From: JAUILH01 sp964230215 | GTDB lineage: Bacteria; Bacteroidota; Bacteroidia; Flavobacteriales_D; JAUILH01 | Direction: 5' to 3' | Length of the DNA: 64,000 bases | Assembly: GCA_964230215.1 (NCBI GenBank) | Contig: CAXRGQ010000008.1 | Span: 186,001-250,000, forward strand | Shown: in pieces, positions 8,901-15,576 of the stretch | How positions within the stretch are numbered: position 1 is the first letter of the stretch | Layout: each line of letters opens with the position of its first letter | Program-made: the position numbers and the translations under genes | The notes under the pieces: model-generated | The model's input: only the letters and a program-made list of their open reading frames with translations | What the model was told of the DNA's origin: nothing | Database searches by the model: none

Positions 8901-9588
8901 ACTCAATTATTAGCTTGTTGGTCTGAGAAGTACCATTTTTATTTGTGATGATCACGAAATAAATTCCCGGACTAATAGCTGAAATATCTAGTCTGCTAAC
9001 ATTATTGTAGTTAGCAACCCTGTGTCCTGCGATAGATACTAATTGCGCAGATTTTACTGTTTCCGACAGAAATAATGTTTCCCTTGCTTTTGCAGGGTTT
9101 GGATATACTTTGATTGATGTTTTGTGTTCAGTTTTTATGTCTGTGCTAACTCCACATGGTGAGCTCCCACCAACTTGACTGTAATCATAATTTACTGAAG
9201 CACATGAAAATATGATGGCTAATGAAGGAGCATTTGGTTTGCTTACCGTTGTTGATGCCTCCTTGTTAATTACTATACTTTCTGTTGAATAATCTGTGAT
9301 TGAACAATTCCCTCTAGCAACCACCATATCCCCATCATGATCATTTATTATTAGGGTGCAGTTTTCTTCCAAATAATATGTACACCCAGCAGATCCGTCT
9401 ACGGTAAGTGTGACTCCAGCGCATAAATAGTACAATGAGCCGTCTTGGTCATTAATGGTTGAATCATTATGAACATGATAGGTGGAACCTCCTGGAATTG
9501 ATGTTGCTGGTGGAATTATTGGGTTGTAGTTTTGTGCATTTCCTATTAGCGGAATAAATGCAAGCGCTAGGATGTAAAGTAGCCTCAT
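8899..9588 (-). CDS. Secreted protein with T9SS type A sorting domain
   Basis: 229 aa from the ATG at 9588, which places a clean signal peptide (RLLYILALAFIPLIGNAQ) at the N terminus; the longer frame back to 9651 would bury it. The middle has short repeated strands such as STINDQDGSLYYLCAG, cysteines and NDHDGDMVV, with no recognised enzyme motif. The last about 75 residues form a T9SS type A domain: IKVYPNPA, then ISPGIYFVII and a final NKLIIE strand. Export by T9SS and surface attachment or release are inferred from that domain. Function of the body is unknown. It converges with icd. Confidence 0.82.
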   Translation of the reverse strand: MRLLYILALAFIPLIGNAQNYNPIIPPATSIPGGSTYHVHNDSTINDQDGSLYYLCAGVTLTVDGSAGCTYYLEENCTLIINDHDGDMVVARGNCSITDYSTESIVINKEASTTVSKPNAPSLAIIFSCASVNYDYSQVGGSSPCGVSTDIKTEHKTSIKVYPNPAKARETLFLSETVKSAQLVSIAGHRVANYNNVSRLDISAISPGIYFVIITNKNGTSQTNKLIIE

Positions 9589-9639
9589 TGTCAGTAGTTT
9601 AGTTTTTATGAAAGTAACAACTATTGTACCAAAAACAAA

Positions 9640-9668
9640 GAAGCCCCGCAAGGCGGGGACTTCTTACA
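9640..9668 (-). terminator. Intrinsic terminator downstream of the glucosaminidase gene
   Basis: On the minus strand, GAAGTCCCCGC and GCGGGGCTTC form a stem with a very short loop, followed by a T-rich tract (TTTGTTTTT). It lies 81 bp after the stop of the gene at 9750-10670. Confidence 0.8.
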
Positions 9669-9749
9669 AACAAACAACAAAACACCAACTTCACTGTCCA
9701 ACAACACGTCTTAACAACTAAACTAATCCTACAACAGCAAGTATTCAGA

Positions 9750-10670
9750 TTAGCGCTTGCGCTTCTTTAAATTGATGGTGCTTCCTACTGCAGGTTCTTC
9801 ACCATCTTCCATGTTATTCTTTTTATATAATTTCTTAAGCTTTATTCCGTATAGCTGAGAGATTTTCCACATAGTGTCTCCTTTCAATACTGCATGGTAT
9901 TCGGCACTTGCTTTAGATTTTTTTGCTTGGATATAGATAATATCTCCCTTTCTAAGTATCGCATTTTCTCCAAGGTCGTTGTACTTGTATAATTGATTAA
10001 GGCTCAAGTCAAACTCCTTTGCGATTTTGTAAAATGTATCACCATCAGATGCAATTACAAATTTTACTCCATTGTCTCTTAGTCTGTATTTGTGTGTATT
10101 ATCAATAATGAGTTCTGCATCATTAGTGATTACAACTGGTGGTTTTTCGGGCGAAACGAAATTTGAATCATCATATTGATACAATTTGTGGTATTCAATG
10201 ATATCAATCAGTAGGTAGGCATACTTTGGGTTAGTAGCGTAGCCTGCTTTTTTAAGACCATGCGCCCATCCTTCAAAATCATTTGGTTTAAGATTGAAAA
10301 GAAATGCATACCGACTCCTTGTTGTCAAAAACTCGCTGTGATCCTGAAAGCTTTGTTCAGCCGATTCGTATTTTCTAAAACATTCGTTCTTTCTGTCATC
10401 ATCCTGAATAAATGAAGCACCCTCCCAACCATGACATTTAATACCAAAATGATTGTTAGCGTATTTAGCTAAGGCACTATTTCCGTTTGCGCTTTCTAAT
10501 ATACCTTGTGCTAAGGTAATACTGGCAGGAATGCCATGTAGCTTCATTTGCCGCTGAGCTTCCTTGTGCCATTTTTCAATGTATTCATTTCTTGAAACTC
10601 GCCTCTCTGCCGGTTGAGCAAGTGCGCCAAAAGAAAGTATGCACCCAATGATGAATAGTTGTAATTTCAT
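9750..10670 (-). CDS. Glucosaminidase (GH73-type) with two LysM domains
   Basis: 306 aa. Signal peptide at 1-19 (cleavage after GALAQ), glucosaminidase domain at about 28-165 with ITLAQGILESANG (catalytic Glu about 59), ANNHFGIKCHGW and YATNPKYAYLLIDIIE, then two LysM modules at about 203-248 and 258-302, each starting near a GDTxxKI motif. It should cut beta-N-acetylglucosaminyl bonds in peptidoglycan, with LysM holding it to the wall. The C terminus is very basic (KKRKR). Transcribed alone, with its own terminator 81 bp downstream. The family is often involved in cell separation or wall remodelling; the exact role here is not visible. Confidence 0.92.
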   Translation of the reverse strand: MKLQLFIIGCILSFGALAQPAERRVSRNEYIEKWHKEAQRQMKLHGIPASITLAQGILESANGNSALAKYANNHFGIKCHGWEGASFIQDDDRKNECFRKYESAEQSFQDHSEFLTTRSRYAFLFNLKPNDFEGWAHGLKKAGYATNPKYAYLLIDIIEYHKLYQYDDSNFVSPEKPPVVITNDAELIIDNTHKYRLRDNGVKFVIASDGDTFYKIAKEFDLSLNQLYKYNDLGENAILRKGDIIYIQAKKSKASAEYHAVLKGDTMWKISQLYGIKLKKLYKKNNMEDGEEPAVGSTINLKKRKR

Positions 10671-10727
10671 GTTTGTTGTTTGTGTGTTTGGCTGATGACA
10701 TGCATCAACAGGGGGCGTTTACGGGAG

Positions 10728-10761
10728 GTTATTAACAATGGTTACATAAATTGTTAATAAC
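10728..10761. repeat. Perfect 12-bp inverted repeat upstream of the glucosaminidase gene
   Basis: Arms GTTATTAACAAT (10728-10739) and ATTGTTAATAAC (10750-10761) are exact reverse complements separated by 10 nt. There is no T run after either arm, so it is not a typical terminator. Its position 58 bp upstream of the glucosaminidase ATG would suit a dimeric regulator site (inference). Confidence 0.55.
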
Positions 10762-10828
10762 TCAACTAAAAAAGACATAAAACCCTGTTAAAGAGAGTGT
10801 AAGGTTTAAGTGTTTTCTGTGGATAAGC

Positions 10829-11740
10829 CTAAAAAAGTTTCGTTTTATATCGATTTTGAAATCCTTCAATACCCTGTATGCCGCCGCTATGAATGAAGAG
10901 ATAATTTTCTTTTCTATCGTTCGATTTCATATGCTCTAGCATAGCATAAAACGCTTTTGCTGTATAGATAGGGTCTAACTTTAATCCAGATTCTTGATAG
11001 ATTTCAGTTGTAAAATCGACAAGAGTGCTATCAAACTTAGCATAACCGCCAAAATGAAAATTGTGGTAAACATGGTGTTTGTCCAGGAGGCTTGTACTTT
11101 CTACACTATTGCTTATAACTTGGTTTATGCAGCTATGAATGTCATCTCGCATAAAATCACCTTTCAATACACTTACTGCATGTATGATTGAATCTTTCAT
11201 AGACAACATCAAGCCTGCGGCCGTTGACCCAGTGCCGCTTGCACAAAAAACGTGGTCATAATTGTCAGTAATTAGATTTGAAATCTCCATACAACCTATT
11301 ATGCCGTGATAGGATTTGCCTCCCTCCGGAATTACATAAGCGTCATATTTGTCGCGAACTGCTTTTTGATAGTCCTTATCATCTCGTAAACGGTACTCCT
11401 CTCTATCTACAAAAACTAATTCCATGCCTAGCTCTTTTGCTCTAGAAAGAGTATTGTTGCTATTATCAAATCCATCGCCACGTATTATTCCGACACAAGG
11501 AATCTCATGTAATTCGCAGAATTTAGCCGTTGCTAATATGTGGTTTGAGTATGCCCCGCCGAATGTTGCAATTTTGCTAAATCGACTATCTTTAAATACT
11601 TCAATGGGGTATTTAAGTTTGAAGTACTTATTGCCCGAAACCTCACTATCTATCAAATCAAGACGCAGAATATCCACATTATTTTCTCCAGGGATGCTTT
11701 TATGCGCAAATGATTCCGTTTTTACCTTTGATAGATTCAT
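10829..11740 (-). CDS. PLP-dependent enzyme of the ACC deaminase/D-cysteine desulfhydrase family
   Basis: 303 aa, fold type II PLP enzyme. Seen: SGNKYFKLKY near 35-44, matching the GNKxxKLxY segment that carries the PLP lysine; TFGGAYSNH, the substrate-carboxylate loop; VIPEGGKSYHG; and FCASGTGSTAAG, the phosphate-binding glycine-rich loop. In this family members open the ring of 1-aminocyclopropane-1-carboxylate or release sulfide from D-cysteine. The motifs do not separate the two; in bacteria without plant contact D-cysteine desulfhydrase is more likely (inference). An exact TATTTTTG element lies 4 nt before the ATG. Divergent from the gene at 11804 with only 63 bp between them. Confidence 0.88.
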   Translation of the reverse strand: MNLSKVKTESFAHKSIPGENNVDILRLDLIDSEVSGNKYFKLKYPIEVFKDSRFSKIATFGGAYSNHILATAKFCELHEIPCVGIIRGDGFDNSNNTLSRAKELGMELVFVDREEYRLRDDKDYQKAVRDKYDAYVIPEGGKSYHGIIGCMEISNLITDNYDHVFCASGTGSTAAGLMLSMKDSIIHAVSVLKGDFMRDDIHSCINQVISNSVESTSLLDKHHVYHNFHFGGYAKFDSTLVDFTTEIYQESGLKLDPIYTAKAFYAMLEHMKSNDRKENYLFIHSGGIQGIEGFQNRYKTKLF

Positions 11741-11744
11741 ACAT

Positions 11745-11752
11745 CAAAAATA
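11745..11752 (-). promoter_or_regulatory. -7 element TATTTTTG for the gene at 10829-11740
   Basis: Exact TAnnTTTG match ending 4 nt before the ATG at 11740; a TTG lies 22 nt upstream of it as a possible -33 element. Confidence 0.6.
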
Positions 11753-11779
11753 ATTGTTCTTAGATAACCTGAGTCAAGT

Positions 11780-11799
11780 TAGTTTTGTTCTTACTTTTG
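11780..11799 (+). promoter_or_regulatory. Two tandem -7 elements before the gene at 11804
   Basis: TAGTTTTG (11780-11787) and TACTTTTG (11792-11799) both match TAnnTTTG. They end 16 and 4 nt before the ATG. Confidence 0.55.
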
Positions 11800-11803
11800 T
11801 TAC

Positions 11804-12145
11804 ATGAGTGAATCTAAAGCAAAGCCAAATTATCCAGCCTACATTGTTCTAGCTGCCAGCTTTGTTCCTTTTGTGTTTCTTGAATTGAATCCAGAAATCA
11901 CGTTGCAGAATTCCTTCTATAATACACTATTAGACAATTTCGGATTTCTAATGCTCTTTCAAGGTATTCTATTCAGCTTTGTATTGGCTAAAAGTATAAA
12001 GGAATATGACCTAATTCACGGCGTCAACCGAGTGGTTATGATGGCGCTTAACACTTTGTTTGGCTTTCTTATCGTTACATTTTTTATTGCCTATTTGGGT
12101 TATTTTAATGCTGGACTAAACACTTTTATCTGGCTAAATGCATGA
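11804..12145 (+). CDS. Small multi-pass membrane protein of unknown function
   Basis: 113 aa with three hydrophobic stretches at about 12-28, 42-62 and 84-106, joined by short charged loops (KSIKEYDLIHGVNR). I do not recognise the family. The stop overlaps the start of the downstream dehydrogenase by 4 bp (ATGA), so they are translationally linked and probably co-transcribed with the following genes. Two -7 elements precede it, the nearer ending only 4 nt before the ATG. Confidence 0.75.
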   Translation: MSESKAKPNYPAYIVLAASFVPFVFLELNPEITLQNSFYNTLLDNFGFLMLFQGILFSFVLAKSIKEYDLIHGVNRVVMMALNTLFGFLIVTFFIAYLGYFNAGLNTFIWLNA

Positions 12146-13092
12146 AAGTAGCTTTTCTAGATACCGTGCATCCCATTTTGTGGGAAAGATTGAGCACTAA
12201 TGGATACCTGTGCTCGGACCTTAGCTCAGTATCCATGGATGAGCTAAAAAAATCTGTGGCGGATACAGATGGTTTGGTTATTAGAAGTCGCTTACCCATG
12301 AATGAAGGATTTCTGAAAAACTGTCCAAACCTTAAATTTATTGCTAGATCTGGTGCAGGAATGGAAAATATTGATATAAGGTACTGCAATGATAATAATA
12401 TAGTGTTGTTTAACGCCCCTGAAGGCAATCGAAATGCGGTAGCTGAACACGCTATTGGTATGCTTTTGTCTCTCTTCAATAAACTTCATACTGCTGATCG
12501 TGAAATTCGTAATGGCATTTGGAAACGCGAAGAGAATAGAGGAAATGAGTTGGAGGGGAAAACAGTGGGTATAGTTGGATTTGGGAATAACGGAAGTCTA
12601 TTTGCAAAGAGATTACAAGGCTTTGATGTACACGTCTTAGCTTACGACAAATACAAGGAGGCATACGCTGAATATGGAGCCCAAGAAGCGAGTATGAATG
12701 AAATATTTGAAAATGCAGATATTTTAAGCTTACACATACCACAGAATGAAGAAACGATTGGTCTTGTGGATGACGACTTCCTTAATAAGTTCAAAAAACC
12801 GTTTTATTTAGTGAATCTCAGTAGAGGGAAAATCGTTAGTACTAGTGCGCTAAACAGGGCACTTGAATCTGGAAAAGTACGTGGAGCTTGTCTAGACGTT
12901 CTGGAGTTTGAAAAGACATCCTTTGAGAACATGTTTGATGAGGGTGGGACAATGCCTGCCGAATTTAAAAAGCTTATTGATTCGGATAAAGTACTGCTCT
13001 CCCCGCATGTTGGTGGATGGACTCACGAATCCTACTTTAAATTATCGAATGTATTAGCAGATAAAATTCTTGCACATTTTGGTCCATGCTAA
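12142..13092 (+). CDS. D-isomer-specific 2-hydroxyacid dehydrogenase, D-3-phosphoglycerate dehydrogenase-like
   Basis: 316 aa. Substrate domain with FIARSGAGMENID, then NAPEGNRNAVAEHAIGM, the Rossmann motif VGIVGFGNNGSLFAKRL with an acidic-type end to the second strand, and the catalytic triad regions VNLSRGKIV (Arg), LDVLEFEK (Glu) and LLSPHVGGW (His). It lacks the C-terminal ACT domain of long SerA proteins and matches the short PGDH-like form. A first step in serine synthesis from 3-phosphoglycerate is likely; another 2-hydroxyacid is possible. Overlaps its neighbours at both ends (4 bp upstream, 7 bp downstream). Confidence 0.9.
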   Translation: MKVAFLDTVHPILWERLSTNGYLCSDLSSVSMDELKKSVADTDGLVIRSRLPMNEGFLKNCPNLKFIARSGAGMENIDIRYCNDNNIVLFNAPEGNRNAVAEHAIGMLLSLFNKLHTADREIRNGIWKREENRGNELEGKTVGIVGFGNNGSLFAKRLQGFDVHVLAYDKYKEAYAEYGAQEASMNEIFENADILSLHIPQNEETIGLVDDDFLNKFKKPFYLVNLSRGKIVSTSALNRALESGKVRGACLDVLEFEKTSFENMFDEGGTMPAEFKKLIDSDKVLLSPHVGGWTHESYFKLSNVLADKILAHFGPC

Positions 13093-13736
13093 ATCTTCTC
13101 ACACAGGCAACTAAAAAGACTGAACTCGAGATCTTCTGTGATGTCAAAATAGAGTTTCATTATACAAAAAAGTTCCAGTTACATCCTGGGGACTCTCTGA
13201 TATACTTTGATGTGGGTCTGAATAAGGGTACCTGGAATCGGCAGCAGACCACTATTGATATTCATAGATCAATAAAGACCCAACCATTTAATAAACTATT
13301 GCGATCAAAGCGCGTTTTAGTGCCTATAAACTGCTTTTTCGGGAAGAAGGATAAGCAGGTATATCTAATTAAGTTAGCTAAGGAACGCACGTTCTATATT
13401 GGCACTTTGTCGAATAAAGGTAGTTTAACCGTATTGAGTGTTCCAGCTCCGAAAATATTGAGTAAACAAATTGATGATTTGCCAGTTATTATACATAAAG
13501 ACCATGCCCAAGCTTGGTTGAACACAACTGACATGATGGATGTTTTTGACATGGCAGGAAATTCAGATTTAAATTGGTTCGATATGTACCCGGTAGACGA
13601 GTCAGTATGCTACGCTAATTCGAATAATCCAAACTTATTGAAAGCTATCGGTCCGTCCCTAATGGATGCCTACGCTTCAAATGATGAGTTGTTAGAGAGA
13701 ACTTTAGAACAAAATCGAACCAGAAGGGGGAAATAA
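13086..13736 (+). CDS. Degenerate SRAP (YedK/HMCES-like) protein, probably catalytically inactive
   Basis: 216 aa. The fold is recognisable from KRVLVPINCFFGKK (family RCLVPADGFYEWKK), TVLSVPAPKILSKQIDDLPVII (family AN-x-IHDRMPVIL), a Trp-Leu pair at AQAWLN, and MYPVDESVCYANSNNP (family YPVSTRVN). SRAP proteins cap abasic DNA through Cys2; here residue 2 is Leu (MLNLLTQ). The active-site Glu of FYEW is missing (CFFGK), the His of IHDRMP is missing (KQIDDLP), and the Asn of NARSE appears replaced (IHRSI). It overlaps the dehydrogenase by 7 bp and the frame is intact, so it is kept as a protein. A DNA-binding or structural role is possible, but no activity can be claimed. Confidence 0.72.
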   Translation: MLNLLTQATKKTELEIFCDVKIEFHYTKKFQLHPGDSLIYFDVGLNKGTWNRQQTTIDIHRSIKTQPFNKLLRSKRVLVPINCFFGKKDKQVYLIKLAKERTFYIGTLSNKGSLTVLSVPAPKILSKQIDDLPVIIHKDHAQAWLNTTDMMDVFDMAGNSDLNWFDMYPVDESVCYANSNNPNLLKAIGPSLMDAYASNDELLERTLEQNRTRRGK

Positions 13737-13776
13737 TTTCAGGTCTTTTTCGTTTCTTTGAACCATCGATAAGCGC

Positions 13777-14901
13777 TTGAAAATAGCAGTAAATGCAAGA
13801 TTTCTCCAAAAAGGAAAATTGGAGGGGTTTGGTAGATTCTCTCATGAGATTCTTAAACGATTAGTTCTAGCGCACCCAGAGCATGACTTTTATTTTTTGT
13901 TTGATAGGGCTTATGACGACAGTTTTATCTATGCCTCAAATGTTACCCCCATCGTTATTGGACCTCAGGCGCGACACCCTATATTATTCAAAATATGGTT
14001 CAACTGGAGCGTTACCAGACAACTTAAAAAAATCAATGCGGATATCTTTCTCTCGCCTGATGGTTATTTATCGCTGAGGTGGGGAGGAAAACAAGTAAGT
14101 GTAATCCACGATTTAAACTTTGAGCATTATCCAAATGATCTCCCAGCTTCAGCATCTAAATATCTAAGGACATATTTCCCAAGATTCGCAAAAAAGGCGA
14201 GTAGAATTGTTGCGGTTTCAAACTACACAAAACAAGATATTCATAAACAGTACAAGGAATCGCTGGACAAAATTGATGTAGTGTATAACGGGGTATCGGA
14301 TGATTTTCATCCACTTGAGGTATCAACTAAAGAAGAGATTAAGAATAAGTGGACGAGTGGAGAAGATTACTTTGTGTATTTAGGCTCTTTGCACCCAAGA
14401 AAGAACATTCCGCGATTAATTGAAGCCTTTAATTCATTTAAATCATCCGCAGAAAGTTTGAATAAACTTGTTTTAGTAGGAGATGCCTATTGGATGCGAG
14501 ACGACATAAAAAATGCTATTAACAATTCGCCTTATACTAAAGACATTATCCATACTGGTCGCTGCCAACAGAATGAAATGCTTGGTCTTTTAGGTTCTGC
14601 AGAGGCGCTTTGTTATGTAAGTTATTTTGAGGGATTCGGGATTCCACTAATAGAGGCGATGAAATCTGGAGTGCCGGTCATTTCTGGGAATAAAACTTCA
14701 TTGCCTGAAGTGTGTGGAGAGGCTGCAATTATGGTTGATCCAATGTCAGTTGGTGATATTGCTAATGCTATGATTCGGATTCATAAAAATGAAGAACTAA
14801 AGATTGAACTCATTGAGAAAGGCTTTAAACAACAAGCAATCTTTAGTTGGGATAAAAGTGCGGTCGAAATGTGGAATACAATTACTAAGACGCTTGGCTA
14901 G
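13777..14901 (+). CDS. Glycosyltransferase family 4 (GT-B) protein
   Basis: 374 aa starting at TTG 13777, which gives the typical (M)KIAVNARFLQKGKLEGFGRF N terminus; no ATG fits. N-terminal domain with the glycine-rich acceptor loop (EGFGRFS), SVIHDLNFEHYP in the middle, YLGSLHPRKNIPRLIEAF at the start of the donor domain, and FEGFGIPLIEAMKSGVPVI, the E-x7-E nucleotide-sugar motif. This is the GT4 pattern seen in mannosyl- and other sugar transferases of surface glycans. No membrane segment, so cytoplasmic or peripheral. It overlaps rnhB by 8 bp if the TTG start of that gene is used. Donor sugar unknown; GDP-mannose is a reasonable guess because manC and gmd are in the window. Confidence 0.88.
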   Translation: MKIAVNARFLQKGKLEGFGRFSHEILKRLVLAHPEHDFYFLFDRAYDDSFIYASNVTPIVIGPQARHPILFKIWFNWSVTRQLKKINADIFLSPDGYLSLRWGGKQVSVIHDLNFEHYPNDLPASASKYLRTYFPRFAKKASRIVAVSNYTKQDIHKQYKESLDKIDVVYNGVSDDFHPLEVSTKEEIKNKWTSGEDYFVYLGSLHPRKNIPRLIEAFNSFKSSAESLNKLVLVGDAYWMRDDIKNAINNSPYTKDIIHTGRCQQNEMLGLLGSAEALCYVSYFEGFGIPLIEAMKSGVPVISGNKTSLPEVCGEAAIMVDPMSVGDIANAMIRIHKNEELKIELIEKGFKQQAIFSWDKSAVEMWNTITKTLG

Positions 14902-15496
14902 CTTAAAAAAATATCACACAAAAGGTCTGGTAGAAGCGGGCTGCGATGAGGCTGGAAGAGGTTGTCTTGCAGGACCGGTAGTTGCGGCTGCAGTGGTTTT
15001 GCCTGACAAATTCAAACATCCTTTACTTAATGACTCAAAGAAGCTAAGCGAGAAACAAAGAGACCTACTGCGTCCGATAATTGAAAAGGAAGCACTCGCA
15101 TATGCTGTAGGTATACTCGATAACAAAGAAATTGATGAAGTAAACATTCTGAAAGCTTCATTTTACGCTATGCACAGGGCCGTAGATCAACTAAACGTGA
15201 CGATAGACGCCTTGCTAATTGATGGGAATCGATTTATTCAGTACAAAGAAATCCCTCATCACTGCATAATCAAAGGGGATGGGAAATACATGAGTATAGC
15301 GGCAGCCTCCGTTTTGGCAAAGACCTATCGAGATGAGATTATGCAAACATATCACAAGGAGTTTCCCCAGTACAATTGGAGCAAAAACAAAGGATATCCT
15401 ACCAAGGAGCATAGAACGGCCATTCAGGAGCATGGTCCAACAAAATATCACCGAATGTCGTTTACCTTACTTCCCTCTCAATTAGAATTATTCTAG
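14894..15496 (+). CDS. rnhB: Ribonuclease HII
   Basis: Removes RNA from RNA-DNA hybrids and single ribonucleotides from DNA. Seen: AGCDEAGRGCLAGPV with the first Asp-Glu metal ligands, NDSKKLSEKQR, LLIDGN and GDGKYMSIAAASVLAKTYRD. The TTG at 14894 gives 200 aa with 14 residues before AGCDEAGRG, close to the usual N terminus. The ATG at 14804 would add 30 residues read entirely inside the glycosyltransferase gene and is less likely. It follows the glycosyltransferase with overlap, so probably co-transcribed. Confidence 0.9.
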   Translation: MASLKKYHTKGLVEAGCDEAGRGCLAGPVVAAAVVLPDKFKHPLLNDSKKLSEKQRDLLRPIIEKEALAYAVGILDNKEIDEVNILKASFYAMHRAVDQLNVTIDALLIDGNRFIQYKEIPHHCIIKGDGKYMSIAAASVLAKTYRDEIMQTYHKEFPQYNWSKNKGYPTKEHRTAIQEHGPTKYHRMSFTLLPSQLELF

Positions 15497-15563
15497 TTCT
15501 GCTGTCAACAGAATAGTGTTTATACATTTCGATTAAGCACTCAGATTGCCCCCATCATTAAGG

Positions 15564-15571
15564 TAATTTTG
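15564..15571 (+). promoter_or_regulatory. -7 element TAATTTTG for the gene at 15577
   Basis: Exact TAnnTTTG match ending 5 nt before the ATG. Confidence 0.55.
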
Positions 15572-15576
15572 AATTT

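Noticed and set aside
10818..10826. A perfect DnaA-box-like TTATCCACA on the minus strand next to an A/T-rich region, suggesting oriC
   Set aside because: Only one box was found, and no dnaA, dnaN, gidA or parAB gene is near; one 9-mer match can occur by chance.
14804..14893. ATG-initiated longer form of rnhB
   Set aside because: The extra 30 residues are read wholly within the glycosyltransferase gene and are not family-like; the TTG at 14894 gives a normal length.
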